64,000 nucleotides of DNA from Methanothrix sp. (GCA_029907715.1 JARYLI010000002.1:209838-273837), one strand, 5' to 3'. Positions 43,452-52,930 are shown, numbered from the stretch's first letter. Numbers and translations: made by a program. The notes: a model not told the origin generated them from the sequence alone.

Positions 43452-43730
43452 TCATGTGGTTGACGACTGCTGACCCCTCACGATATCCGCGCGCGAGAAT
43501 ACTGTTCGGCCCCTGTAGACGATCCTCTCGATCCTGTGGTATGGTATCTCGGTGCCCATGTACGTGAAGAACGACCTGCCGAGAGTGATCTCGCTCGCTC
43601 TTGCACGGATCCTGTCCGATGGCGCGCCCCTGTGGAGTATCTCTAACTCCACATCATCGAGATCGAGACCACGCCACTTCATCTCGTTCAGCACGCGCTT
43701 CGGATGCCTGCCGAATGGGAAGAGCTCCAT
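43452..43730 (-). CDS. DUF504/UPF0248 RNA-end recognition-type protein
   Basis: A 92-residue protein: GRHPKRVLNEMKWRGLDLDD, VELEILHRGAPSDRIRARAS and IPYHRIERIVYRGRTVFSR. This is the MJ1316-type domain proposed to recognise cyclic phosphate ends of RNA. It is divergent from alaS with a 63-base shared upstream region. Confidence 0.85.
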   Translation of the reverse strand: MELFPFGRHPKRVLNEMKWRGLDLDDVELEILHRGAPSDRIRARASEITLGRSFFTYMGTEIPYHRIERIVYRGRTVFSRADIVRGQQSSTT

Positions 43731-43793
43731 CGTGCTCAGAAAGTCTTTTAGAGCTGATAAGATATTCGCTCTGTATCACGCTGGTAGATTGAT

Positions 43794-46535
43794 ATGTTTC
43801 CCGAGGATGAGTATCAACTGGAGTTCTTCAGGGCAGAGGGTTTTGTTCGCAAGGTCTGCGAGAGCTGCGGCGGCAGGTTCTGGACCAGGGACGCCTCGAG
43901 GAGGACCTGCGGGGATCCCCCGTGTGATCCATACTCATTCATAGGCTCTCCTGTTTTCAGGGAGATGGAACTGGACTCGATGCGCGAGCATTATCTGAGC
44001 TTCTTCGAGGCGCACGGTCACACCAGGGTGCCGAGGTATCCTGTGGTTGCGAGATGGAGGGATGATATCTACCTCACCATAGCATCGATAGCCGACTTCC
44101 AGCCTTTTGTGACATCAGGCCAGGTCCCGCCGCCTGCCAACCCTCTCACCATATCCCAGCCGTGCATCAGGCTGGACGATCTTGATTCCGTGGGGCGGAG
44201 CGGCAGACATCTCACGACATTTGAGATGATGGCGCATCACGTCTTCAACACAAAGGAGCATGAGATCTACTGGAAGGACAGGACCGTGGAGCTGTGTGAT
44301 GAGCTCCTCCTCGGGCTGGGCGTGAATCCTGAGAGCATTACGTACAAAGAGTCCCCATGGGCAGGAGGCGGCAACGCAGGCCCGAGCCTCGAGGTCCTCG
44401 TCGGCGGTCTCGAGCTCGCGACCCTGGTCTTCATGAATCTCAGGCTCGATCCCAGGGGAGAGTGCCTCATAAAGGGCGAGCGTTACAGCCGCATGGACAA
44501 CTACATCGTGGACACAGGATATGGGCTCGAGAGGTTCGTGTGGGCATCCAAGGGATCGCCCACGATATACGACGCGGTCTTCCCGGACATCGTGAGAGAA
44601 CTCTCCGATCTGGCAGGTGTGGAGCACGATCTCCAGGATCCGGAGTACGCGGAGATCTTCGCGAGAAATGCCAGGCTCGCAGGCATGATCGATCTCGGGG
44701 AGGCATCGCTGAGGGATCTGAGGAGGAGAATCGCAGAGAGCATAAACACGACTCCTGAGAGGCTCGAGCGCATAATGGCGCCCATGGAGAGGATCTATGC
44801 GATAGCGGATCACACCAGATGCCTGGCGTACATGCTCGGCGATGGGATAATACCCTCGAATGTAAAGGCCGGCTACCTCGCGAGGCTCGTGATTCGCAGA
44901 ACCCTCAGGATGATGAAAGATCTGAAGCTGGAGATCCCGCTCTCAGAGATCGTTGAGATGCAGATATCAAAACTCGATTACGATGACTGGAGTGAGCGGA
45001 TGGAGACGATCTCGGAGATCCTGTCGCTGGAGGAGGAGAGGTACGCAGAGACCCTGGAGAAGGGGAGCAGGATGGTCTCCAAGATCGCATCGCATTACTC
45101 GAAGAAGGGCGGAAGAATACCCCTCACAGAGCTCGTATCACTATACGACACTCACGGGATCCCTCCCGAGATCGCCAGGGAGACAGCAGGCGCACTCGGC
45201 GTGGATGTGGAGCTGCCGGACAACTTCTACTCCATAGTCGCATCGACCCACAGCAGGGCTGAGCAGAGGGAGGTCGAGACACGCTCACCGCCTTTCGAGA
45301 AGACCGAGCGCCTCTTCTACTACAGACCCTTCGATCAGGAGTTCGAGGCAACAGTCCTCGGGATATTCGAGGGGTCTGTTGTTCTTGACAGAACCCTCTT
45401 CTATCCTGAAGGCGGAGGCCAGCCGGCGGATCATGGCGTCCTGGTGAGGGACGGGCAGGTGTTTAACGTCAATGACGTCCAGATGATAGATGGCGTTGTC
45501 CTCCACCGGGTGGAGCAGGAGGGGCTCTCACCAGGCGACATGGTCACCGGAAGGATCGATATGCGAAGGAGAATGGCGCATGCGAGGCACCACACGGCCA
45601 CGCACATCGTCAACGACTCCGCGAAGCGTGTTCTGGGGAGGCACGTCTGGCAGGCCGGCGCTCAGAAGAGCGAGGACAGGGCCAGGCTGGACATATCCCA
45701 CTACAGGAGGATCTCTGATGAGGAGCTGAAGGCGATAGAGCTCGAGGCGAACCGGCGCGTGATGGAGATGATCCCCGTGATCACGGAATTCATGCCGCGC
45801 GAGGAGGCTGAGAGGCTCTTCGGATTCCAGCTCTACCAGGGAGGCGTGCCTCCGGGCAGGGAGATCCGCGTCGTCAGGGTGGGGTCTGACATAGAGGCCT
45901 GCGCAGGCACGCATGTGACGAACACAGGTATGATAGGCCCGATAAAGATACTCAGGACCGAGAGGGTTCAGGATGGCGTGGAGCGGATAGAGTTCGCAGC
46001 TGGAGAGGCAGCTGTGCAGAGAATACAGGAGCGGGACGACATTCTCGCAGAGGCAGCATCGGTTCTGAGGGTGCCGATAGAGCAGCTTCCCAGGACAGTG
46101 TCCAGGTTCTTTGAGGAGTGGAAGGACCAGCAGAAGGAGATAGAGCATCTGAAGGAGGAGATCGCAAGGGTCCGGATACTGACGCTATCCGCGGAGGCTG
46201 TGGATGTGAACGGTGTGAGGATCGTCGCCAGGGATATAGGAGAATCGGACGGCGAGACCCTGCTCAAGGCAGCGGCGATGCTCTCTGAGAGGGACATAAC
46301 CGCGATACTCGGCGGGGCCAGCGGCGGCGCGGCCAAGATCGTAGTCTCTGTGGGAAGGTCCGGGATCGAGAGGGGCCTGAACGCTGCCGATATCGTGAGG
46401 GCAGCTGCAAAGTACATCGGAGGAGGGGGAGGGGGAAAGCCGGATCTGGCCCAGGGCGGAGGACCGAATGCTGGAGGGCTGAAGGCCGCCATAGATGCCG
46501 GTCTGAACGCCGCCCGAAAGGTGCTCCAGGGGTAG
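43794..46535 (+). CDS. alaS: Alanyl-tRNA synthetase
   Basis: A 913-residue archaeal-type AlaRS. The archaeal N-terminal extension has a CESCGGRFWTRDASRRTCGD zinc-type motif; the class II core follows (HTRVPRYPVVARWRDDIYLT; QPCIRLDDLDSVGRSGRH), then the tRNA-recognition part, the editing domain (ARHHTATHIVNDSAKRVLG and EACAGTHVTNTG supply the zinc ligands) and the C-Ala domain with a Gly-rich GGGGGGKPDLAQGGG segment. Length and motifs are normal. Confidence 0.96.
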   Translation: MFPEDEYQLEFFRAEGFVRKVCESCGGRFWTRDASRRTCGDPPCDPYSFIGSPVFREMELDSMREHYLSFFEAHGHTRVPRYPVVARWRDDIYLTIASIADFQPFVTSGQVPPPANPLTISQPCIRLDDLDSVGRSGRHLTTFEMMAHHVFNTKEHEIYWKDRTVELCDELLLGLGVNPESITYKESPWAGGGNAGPSLEVLVGGLELATLVFMNLRLDPRGECLIKGERYSRMDNYIVDTGYGLERFVWASKGSPTIYDAVFPDIVRELSDLAGVEHDLQDPEYAEIFARNARLAGMIDLGEASLRDLRRRIAESINTTPERLERIMAPMERIYAIADHTRCLAYMLGDGIIPSNVKAGYLARLVIRRTLRMMKDLKLEIPLSEIVEMQISKLDYDDWSERMETISEILSLEEERYAETLEKGSRMVSKIASHYSKKGGRIPLTELVSLYDTHGIPPEIARETAGALGVDVELPDNFYSIVASTHSRAEQREVETRSPPFEKTERLFYYRPFDQEFEATVLGIFEGSVVLDRTLFYPEGGGQPADHGVLVRDGQVFNVNDVQMIDGVVLHRVEQEGLSPGDMVTGRIDMRRRMAHARHHTATHIVNDSAKRVLGRHVWQAGAQKSEDRARLDISHYRRISDEELKAIELEANRRVMEMIPVITEFMPREEAERLFGFQLYQGGVPPGREIRVVRVGSDIEACAGTHVTNTGMIGPIKILRTERVQDGVERIEFAAGEAAVQRIQERDDILAEAASVLRVPIEQLPRTVSRFFEEWKDQQKEIEHLKEEIARVRILTLSAEAVDVNGVRIVARDIGESDGETLLKAAAMLSERDITAILGGASGGAAKIVVSVGRSGIERGLNAADIVRAAAKYIGGGGGGKPDLAQGGGPNAGGLKAAIDAGLNAARKVLQG

Positions 46536-46658
46536 ACGCGCGGATGACCGGGAGGAAGCTGCCCCTTCTCTGCTGGCAGCATTTGAGAATTCTGCACGTG
46601 AGATCGCATCTTTGCTCTGAGGAGGTGAACGGGGTGCGTATCAGACGCGTCCCTCTCT

Positions 46659-47534
46659 ATGGATGATGATGTGCTGAGAAAATACAGGGCTGCAGGAAGG
46701 ATACTTGCAGACGTCCTCGGAAAAGCCTCTGCGAAGATAGACGTCGGCGTATCGCTTCTGGAGGTTGCGGATTACGTGGAGAGCAGCATCCGGGAGCTGG
46801 GCGGAGAGCCTGCATTCCCATGCAACATATCCCGGGATCGCGAGGCTGCTCATTACACCCCGAAACCGAACGATGATGCAGTCTTCGGCGAGGAGATGGT
46901 AAAGCTCGACATAGGGGTGCATGTCGATGGCTACATCGCGGATGCGGCTGTGACCGTCGACCTGAGCGGACATCCGGAGCTCGCGGATGCATCCAGGGCG
47001 GCGCTGGATGTGGCTCTTGAGCTGGTCGCACCCGGAGTGAGCACATGTGAGATTGGAAGGGCGATCGAGTCTGCGATCGAGGGATATGGATTCAGGCCTG
47101 TATCGAACCTGACCGGTCATGGCCTCTCCAGGTTCAACGCGCACACAGAGCCGACCGTGCCCAACAGGTCCTGCACATCAGGCGTGGAGCTCAGGCCCGG
47201 TGATGTGATCGCGATAGAGCCGTTTGCGACGAACGGCTCGGGGAGAATATCTGATGCGCCTGTGGTGGAGATATTCGGGTTCACATCCCGCAGGCCTGTC
47301 AGGGACAGGAGGGCAAGGGCGATGCTTGCTGAGATCGAGACCAGGTTCAACGGACTGCCGTTCGCCCGGCGCTGGCTGAGAGGGGAGAGCATAGATTACT
47401 CCCTCCAGAGGCTTATCCGCGCCGGGGCTGTTCACACATATCCTGTGCTCTGGGAGGTCGAGGGCGCGATGGTCTCGCAGGCTGAGCACACTGTGATAGT
47501 GACGGAGAGCGGATGCGAGATCATTACACGGTAG
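46659..47534 (+). CDS. map: Methionine aminopeptidase, type II
   Basis: A 291-residue protein: PAFPCNISRDREAAHYTP, VKLDIGVHVDGYIADAAVTV (first metal Asp residues), NLTGHGLSRFNAHTEPTVPN (His), IEPFATNG (Glu) and the type II insert near RRWLRGESIDYSLQRLI. It removes the initiator Met. A strong GAGGAGGTGA sequence occurs 33 bases upstream of this ATG, too far to serve it, with no family sequence in between. Confidence 0.94.
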   Translation: MDDDVLRKYRAAGRILADVLGKASAKIDVGVSLLEVADYVESSIRELGGEPAFPCNISRDREAAHYTPKPNDDAVFGEEMVKLDIGVHVDGYIADAAVTVDLSGHPELADASRAALDVALELVAPGVSTCEIGRAIESAIEGYGFRPVSNLTGHGLSRFNAHTEPTVPNRSCTSGVELRPGDVIAIEPFATNGSGRISDAPVVEIFGFTSRRPVRDRRARAMLAEIETRFNGLPFARRWLRGESIDYSLQRLIRAGAVHTYPVLWEVEGAMVSQAEHTVIVTESGCEIITR

Positions 47535-47535
47535 C

Positions 47536-48132
47536 TCATATCTCCTCCTCGAGCGGGCTCCCGTCCTCCTCTTTGTAGCTCGTGTCACCGACCATCGCAG
47601 CGGCTATCGCATCTATTCCATCAAGCAGCTCAGCCACAACGCAGTAATCCATATCAGGGATCTCCGGCGGTCGCTCTCCGGCTATCACCCTTGCGCCGAT
47701 ATTGCCCACAACAGCCAGGGCGTCCTCGATCCTTCCGTCAGTCTCGGCCTTCACAGCATCGCTGATCATCTCTTCCATTTTTCGATCTCTGTCGTAATCA
47801 CCCAGGATGTAGCTGTTGCACGATTCGAAGACTGCGGCCAGCGATGTTCTGAGCGAGGAGAGCATCATATCCGCATCCTCGCCGAGGCTCTCGTGCTCCG
47901 CTGAGACGATCTCTCTTATGTTTCTTATCGTTGCAAGCGCCTCATCCTGGCTGAGTATACCCTTCTCGAATCTGGCTATGACCTTCAGACATGCCAGGAT
48001 CACATCGTCCATGATGTATACAAAAACCGCCCCTGCAGCGTCCTGCTCGGACTCGGGGAGCCTGAACTGGCTCTCCTTTACCTTGTTCATCCAGTTAAGC
48101 CAGCGCTTCTGTGTGTAGAACTCCTCCTTCAT
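47536..48132 (-). CDS. DUF2150 family protein
   Basis: A 198-residue acidic helical protein: MKEEFYTQKRWLNWMNKVKE at the start, VYIMDDVILACLKVIARFEKGI and DYCVVAELLDGIDAIAAAMVG. It matches a family found in methanogenic and halophilic archaea whose function is not known. The ATG at 48132 follows GGAGGAG; its 5' end lies just after the stop of the Cgi121 gene, so the two are likely co-transcribed. Confidence 0.8.
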   Translation of the reverse strand: MKEEFYTQKRWLNWMNKVKESQFRLPESEQDAAGAVFVYIMDDVILACLKVIARFEKGILSQDEALATIRNIREIVSAEHESLGEDADMMLSSLRTSLAAVFESCNSYILGDYDRDRKMEEMISDAVKAETDGRIEDALAVVGNIGARVIAGERPPEIPDMDYCVVAELLDGIDAIAAAMVGDTSYKEEDGSPLEEEI

Positions 48133-48151
48133 GCTCTCCTCCCGCCGGATG

Positions 48152-48631
48152 CTACCTGTACGCATCGACCAGCGCCACCCTCTCCAGAACCAGATCCGGT
48201 ATCCTGTCCTCTCCAGCAGCCTCTATTTCGGCGTCTGATATATCGTAGAATCCCCTCACACGCTCAGAATTGAAGGAGATCCCGAGATCATCGGGCTCTA
48301 TGAGCGTGTTTGCGATCCTTCTGACCTCAACCTCCTCGAGATCGTCGACGATGAGCAGGGCGACACGCTCTGTCGCATCTGACACACCCAGAGACAGCGC
48401 CTTCTCTATCTGCCTCTGGCCGGATGCGTATCTCAGGATCTCTATGCCGAGGTCCTTCGCCACGTTTCTGCCCTCCTGGAATGCTGCTATGGCCTTCTCT
48501 GCTGCGTAAAACACATGCCTCTCGCTCACAACCATTGCAGCATCAAGTGCCTGGATCAGGTAGCCCTTTGATCTGAGGTTCTTTATGGCATTCACTATAC
48601 CTGGAATCGGCCTGCCGAAGAGTAGCCGCAT
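48152..48631 (-). CDS. cgi121: KEOPS complex subunit Cgi121
   Basis: A 159-residue protein: ALDAAMVVSERHVFYAAEKA, FQEGRNVAKDLGIEILRYASGQRQIEKAL-type core and a C-terminal NSERVRGFYDISDAEI. The LRYASGQRQI segment is the hallmark. Cgi121 binds the tRNA 3' CCA end within KEOPS during t6A formation. Pcc1 of the same complex is at 3725-3952. Confidence 0.88.
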   Translation of the reverse strand: MRLLFGRPIPGIVNAIKNLRSKGYLIQALDAAMVVSERHVFYAAEKAIAAFQEGRNVAKDLGIEILRYASGQRQIEKALSLGVSDATERVALLIVDDLEEVEVRRIANTLIEPDDLGISFNSERVRGFYDISDAEIEAAGEDRIPDLVLERVALVDAYR

Positions 48632-48809
48632 AACAACCCGAGGATGTCCTGGTTTTTAATAGGTTGTGGTACGTCGGAAGGAGCTGTCCGAATAGGAGCT
48701 TTGGCCAGGAAATCCGGACCTTCACCTTCTGCCTGCCGGAAACACCTAATCCTCATTCGGACACTGGGATTGAGAGCTACATTTATCTTTTGAGAATTAT
48801 CTCACTTAT

Positions 48810-49583
48810 ATGATGTCGCGGATCTCTGCATTTCTCATGGACCTTGATGGCGTGCTATATGTTGGAGGGAGCCCGGTTCCCGGCGCGAGGGAGTGTCTGA
48901 AGCTTATGGAGGAAAAGGGGTACAGATTCAGGTTCATCTCAAACTCCACTCGGAGATGCAGGGCATCCGTTGCGAAGCGGCTCTCTGAGATGGGATACAG
49001 GATACAGCCTGAGCGTATCTTCACGCCATCTGTTGCGGCAATCGAGAGGATCCATCGATCCGGGAAGAGGAGATGCTATCTCATCTCAACAGGGGATGTC
49101 CACAGGGACTTCGAGGATGCTGGTGTAGTGCTTGCGGAGGACGATGTGGATTTTGTGGTTATAGGCGATGCTGGCAGCAACTTCACATATGAGCGTCTGA
49201 ACAGGGCGTTCAATCACGTCCTGGAGGGCGCTGATATTATAGCTCTTGAGATGGACCGTTACTGGCGGGACTCTGAGGGGTTTGTCCTCTCCGCTGGACC
49301 GTTTGTTTCAGCGCTCGAGTATGCGACCGGAAAGAGGGCGGAGCTCGTGGGCAAGCCGTCGCCGGAATTCTTCAGCCTCGCTCTGAATGATATGGGTGTG
49401 AATCCACAGGATGCTGCCATGATCGGGGACGACATAATCACAGATGTCGGCGGAGCCCAGAGGGTCGGCATGCTGGGCATTCTTGTCAGAACGGGAAAAT
49501 ACCGGCCGGAGCATGCAGAGCGCTTGGGAGTGAAGCCAGACTGTGTCCTGGACTCGATCGCGGATCTTGTAAGATGGCTCTGA
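48810..49583 (+). CDS. HAD-superfamily phosphatase, subclass IIA
   Basis: A 257-residue protein: AFLMDLDGVLYVGGSPVPGA (nucleophile DLDG), FISNSTRRCRASVAKRL, GKPSPEFFSLAL and MIGDDIITDVGGAQRVGM. These are the HAD IIA motifs of the NagD/LHPP-type phosphatases. The substrate is unknown. It is divergent from Cgi121 and followed by the repeat F region before the CRISPR module. Confidence 0.88.
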   Translation: MMSRISAFLMDLDGVLYVGGSPVPGARECLKLMEEKGYRFRFISNSTRRCRASVAKRLSEMGYRIQPERIFTPSVAAIERIHRSGKRRCYLISTGDVHRDFEDAGVVLAEDDVDFVVIGDAGSNFTYERLNRAFNHVLEGADIIALEMDRYWRDSEGFVLSAGPFVSALEYATGKRAELVGKPSPEFFSLALNDMGVNPQDAAMIGDDIITDVGGAQRVGMLGILVRTGKYRPEHAERLGVKPDCVLDSIADLVRWL

Positions 49584-49745
49584 GATTCGCCTCAGTGCTC
49601 ACTCCTGCGCATGGCATATGCGCTCATTCTGCTGGCAGCATTGTTTGCTCAGCTACCGAATCAAGCAGATTCATCTGCCGAGTCGTGCAGCAGAACAAGC
49701 ACAGCTCAGGACAGTTTTTAAAGTGGCCAGAAGCATAAGAACAGT

Positions 49746-49868
49746 CGCTCTTATCCATCTGATAACTTGCCCGAAGAGGCACCAGTCATGCTATGCGCTC
49801 CTGGCGAGCGGATGAGTGTATTCAGCAACCTACTGCATGACCTCCAAGTTGCTGAACACATAAGAGCG
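49746..49868 (+). repeat. Dispersed inverted-repeat element, family 1, copy F
   Basis: A 123-bp reference copy. Outer inverted repeat CGCTCTTAT/ATAAGAGCG, small hairpin TTATC-CATCT-GATAA, GCTC-CTGGC-GAGC, and TTCAGCAAC/GTTGCTGAA around an 18-base loop. It is the last feature before the CRISPR module. Confidence 0.88.
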
Positions 49869-50000
49869 AGAACATTTACAAAATCAACAGTTACAACATC
49901 CTTTAAACAGATGCTGGTGGCTGAAGGTTTCGGAATTTCAGGCTCAAAAATGTACATCATAATCGTCATATTTTCCGTTAAATGGGTACCATCGACCGAC

Positions 50001-50011
50001 ATTTTTAATAG
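50001..50011 (+). promoter_or_regulatory. Possible TATA element of the cmr operon
   Basis: ATTTTTAATAG, about 40 bases before the first start codon of the operon at 50046, with no other promoter-like sequence between the overlapping cas genes. Confidence 0.35.
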
Positions 50012-50045
50012 TTTACTGTGCATTAACTGCCGGCTGAAGATTTGT

Positions 50046-51746
50046 ATGGATCGATACATTATGGATAATCGCGTTCTTTTGACTGCCCTGGGGCTCAACC
50101 CAAAGGAGACGACGTACACACTGGGGAACAGAATCTGCAAGTCCCTCCTGTCCCCTGTGGCTCTGTACAATCTGCTTCCGGAAGATGAGCGGTTCGATAG
50201 AGTGCTGGCCCTCTGCACGGAGGAGGTTCTCGAAAAGACGTTTCCCCTGCTCAGGGAGGAGCTGCCTGTCGTGTGTGAGCCCACGCGTGTCCACAGCGGC
50301 GTCAGCGCTGGCGATCTTCAGGCGACCCTGCATAACATGCTGGAGAAGATACCGGAGAAGGCAGAGCTCATCCTGGATGTGACGCACGGCTTCAGGCACT
50401 ACCCGTTTCTGTTCTTCACCGCATGCCTGTATCTGAAGGCTCTGAAGGATGTTAAGATCAAAAAGATCTGGTACGGAAGGTTGGATGCAAAGAACCCGGA
50501 TGGCGCGGCCCCATTTATGGATCTGAGCATTCTCCTTGAGATGGTGGACTGGTTCCATGTCGTCCAGTCCTTCAGGGACATGAGCAATCCGAAGGCTCTG
50601 GCGAAAAAGCTTAGCGATTACGGGCAGGGGATGAAAAGGCCGGATGAGCGCATTCCTGATATGGCGAAGAAGAAGTACAATGCAGTCGCAAGCGCTGCAA
50701 GGGATTTTGCAGAGCTGTTCGGCATGGGTCTCCCTTTGGAGCTCGGCATGTCTTCAGCGGCTCTGCAGGGACGAATAGCGGAGTTCCGCAGGGAAGGCGA
50801 TATTTCGGCTACAGGAATCCCGCTGGCAGATGATCTTCTGCTGGAGATAGGAAAAGCAGCAGAGCGCTTCAGGGTAGCGGATGGGGTGGAAAAGAGGGAT
50901 CTGGTCCTCGATCTCGAGGAGATCCACAGGCAGGAAAAGCTCATCGACGCATACTTCGAGGCTGGCTACCACAATAACGCCATCGGGCTGATCAGAGAGC
51001 TGGTCATAAGCAGGCTGATGCTCAGTGATGGAAAGAAGAACTGGCTCGACAGATCACAGCGGAAGAGGATCGAGCGATGTATCGGAGCTCTTGTGGATTA
51101 CAGCAAAAAGAAAGGCTCAGCTCTCACAGATGACAGGAAAAAGCTGGCAGGAATCTGGAGCTCCATTATCGATGCCAGAAATAAGCTGCACCACCACGGA
51201 ATGACAAAGGCTGAAGTGAGCGGTAAGCAGATCGGGATTCCTGAGTGGTGGAAGGATCTGAAGCAGCGCCTCGATGACAATTCGTTCTGGGATTGCGGTT
51301 TCGGTGGTGGATCTGGCAGGCTTCTTATTTCAGCGCTTGGCCTTCACCCCGGCTTTCTGTACAATGCTCTGAGAGAAGAGAATCCAGAGGAGTGTCTGGT
51401 GATTGCATCACATGAAACTGTGAGCAGATGGGATGAACTTGCAAGAAGGGCTGGTTACAGTGGCGATTTCAAGATTGAGGAGATGAATGCGCATTCATTC
51501 GATGGGATCAAAAAGATCGTGGATGAATCAGAGGATCGTCTTGTAAGATTCGATGAGGTTGTGTGCAACCTGACGGGTGGCACAGCTGCCATGCAGTATG
51601 CGGTCATCCAGCTGGCAAGGAGGGCGGAGCACTTGGGAAGAAATGTCAGATGGATCGCGGTCATCGATAACCGTTCAGTTGATGAGCAGAAGCTGAACCC
51701 CTACGTCGAGGGGGTGGTGGTCTTTTTGGAGGATGCAGGGATATGA
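50046..51746 (+). CDS. CARF-HEPN-CARF CRISPR effector (Csx1-like with second CARF)
   Basis: About 566 residues (ATG 50061 is an alternative start). The N-terminal CARF-type domain carries the DxTHG motif at D111 (ILDVTHGFRHYPFLFF). A helical middle part ends in a HEPN RNase motif, R378-N-K-L-H-H383 (IIDARNKLHHHG). From about residue 426 a second Rossmann/CARF-like domain begins (LLISALGLHPGFLYNAL) with NLTGGTAAMQYAVIQLA at 508-524. Csx1 proteins sense cyclic oligoadenylate made by Cas10 and cut RNA with HEPN; a second CARF after HEPN is not the usual layout. It might be a built-in sensor or ring nuclease. The stop overlaps cmr1. Confidence 0.85.
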   Translation: MDRYIMDNRVLLTALGLNPKETTYTLGNRICKSLLSPVALYNLLPEDERFDRVLALCTEEVLEKTFPLLREELPVVCEPTRVHSGVSAGDLQATLHNMLEKIPEKAELILDVTHGFRHYPFLFFTACLYLKALKDVKIKKIWYGRLDAKNPDGAAPFMDLSILLEMVDWFHVVQSFRDMSNPKALAKKLSDYGQGMKRPDERIPDMAKKKYNAVASAARDFAELFGMGLPLELGMSSAALQGRIAEFRREGDISATGIPLADDLLLEIGKAAERFRVADGVEKRDLVLDLEEIHRQEKLIDAYFEAGYHNNAIGLIRELVISRLMLSDGKKNWLDRSQRKRIERCIGALVDYSKKKGSALTDDRKKLAGIWSSIIDARNKLHHHGMTKAEVSGKQIGIPEWWKDLKQRLDDNSFWDCGFGGGSGRLLISALGLHPGFLYNALREENPEECLVIASHETVSRWDELARRAGYSGDFKIEEMNAHSFDGIKKIVDESEDRLVRFDEVVCNLTGGTAAMQYAVIQLARRAEHLGRNVRWIAVIDNRSVDEQKLNPYVEGVVVFLEDAGI

Positions 51747-52930
51747 TAGAGGCGAAGTTCCGTATCGTTACACCGCTCTTCATGGGCGGGGCAGATCAGA
51801 GTACGCCGGAGCTGCGCGTTCCGGGCATAAAGGGTGCCCTCAGGTTCTGGTGGCGCGCTCTCGCATGGAACTGGTGTAAAGGGGATCTCAGCAAGATTCG
51901 AGATCTGGAGGGCCGGATCTTCGGGAGCACAGAGCACGGGCAGTCCGGGGTGATCATGGATCTGTGTGGAGCGAATGCAAAATTCACAAACGAAAGCTTT
52001 TTTGAAAAACGCCAGGGCCTGATGTACCTGGGATACGGTCCCATAGAGAAGGGAAAGCTGACTCGAGATTATCTTAAACCGCCCGTTGATGCGATATTGA
52101 GGATCCGGATTCGGCCGAAAGATGGGAAAGCTCCGGAAGCTCCTGATGAATCCACAGATCAGCTCTCGAAGGCACTGATCGCGATGGGCTTATTTGGAGG
52201 CCTCGGATCGAGATCGAGGAGAGGATTCGGGTCGTTCAATCTGATCGAGCTGAATGTGGATGGCAAGAAGAAATTCAGCTGTCCCGAAGACAGGAGTGCG
52301 CTGGAGAGAGAGATAAAAGGGCTTTTTGAGGCTTTGAATCTCCACGAAGGACTGCCGGAGTACACTGCCTTCAGTTCAAAGACGAATGTCTGTATTTTTA
52401 ACCATGAAGATAAAGACCCTCTGGAGCTCCTGGACAAAGTAGGCATAAGTATGCAGGAGTACCGGCTGGGCAGGAGAAAAAAACCAAGGGGAATATCGTC
52501 TGCGAGCAGATTCGAAAGGGACACAGCGCTCGCCAAGAAGATAGCTCTGGGGGAACAGGTAAACGGACATCCACGGCGCCTTTTCTTCGGTCTGCCTCAC
52601 AACTATCACTTCAAGGATCTGGAAAAGAACCTCGAGATAAGAGGTACAAACCACGATCGCAGGGCGAGCCCGCTGCTGATCCACGTCCAGATGCTGAATG
52701 ATGATGAATACACCGCAATTGCAGCTCTGATGCCTGCGAGGTTCCTGCCACCAGGGGAAAAAATTCTGATGAGAGCCACGGAAGAAAAGAAAAAGGATGG
52801 TGGTCGGAGGATGTCGGTGGACTCCAGCAGCTTCCCGGAATCTCGCGTCAATCTGGACACAGAAGAGGCTGAGGAGCTCATGGTGATCAAGGATTTCCTG
52901 AAACAGACGCCCTGGGTGAAGGTGATTTGA
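51743..52930 (+). CDS. cmr1: CRISPR Cmr complex subunit Cmr1 (Cas7-like RAMP)
   Basis: A 395-residue RAMP protein: IEAKFRIVTPLFMGGADQ, PELRVPGIKGALRFWWRAL (Cmr1 signature), and the glycine-rich loop GLFGGLGSRSRRGFGSF. Cmr1 caps the 3' end of the crRNA-bearing Cmr backbone and aids target RNA capture. Translation is coupled to its neighbours by short overlaps. Confidence 0.92.
   Translation: MIEAKFRIVTPLFMGGADQSTPELRVPGIKGALRFWWRALAWNWCKGDLSKIRDLEGRIFGSTEHGQSGVIMDLCGANAKFTNESFFEKRQGLMYLGYGPIEKGKLTRDYLKPPVDAILRIRIRPKDGKAPEAPDESTDQLSKALIAMGLFGGLGSRSRRGFGSFNLIELNVDGKKKFSCPEDRSALEREIKGLFEALNLHEGLPEYTAFSSKTNVCIFNHEDKDPLELLDKVGISMQEYRLGRRKKPRGISSASRFERDTALAKKIALGEQVNGHPRRLFFGLPHNYHFKDLEKNLEIRGTNHDRRASPLLIHVQMLNDDEYTAIAALMPARFLPPGEKILMRATEEKKKDGGRRMSVDSSSFPESRVNLDTEEAEELMVIKDFLKQTPWVKVI

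Larger units (their letters stand above)
49584..50045. other. Intergenic region with repeat F, upstream of the CRISPR module
   Basis: A 462-base gap. Repeat family 1 copy F is at 49746-49868. The remaining right part is AT-rich with a promoter-like ATTTTTAATAG at 50001-50011. An open frame in phase with the next gene runs back through the repeat; it is not taken as coding because the family N-terminus begins near 50046-50061. Confidence 0.5.

Noticed and set aside
46539..46661. Short open frame and strong GAGGAGGTGA between alaS and the methionine aminopeptidase gene
   Set aside because: The predicted peptide of about 39 residues has no resemblance to known proteins and the ribosome-like site is too far from either real start; it may be chance.
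49767..50045. N-terminal extension of the CARF-HEPN-CARF protein back to 49767
   Set aside because: The extra residues are encoded by the dispersed repeat (copy F) and AT-rich spacer. The family-like start (MDRYIMDNRVLLTALGLNP) is at 50046-50061.
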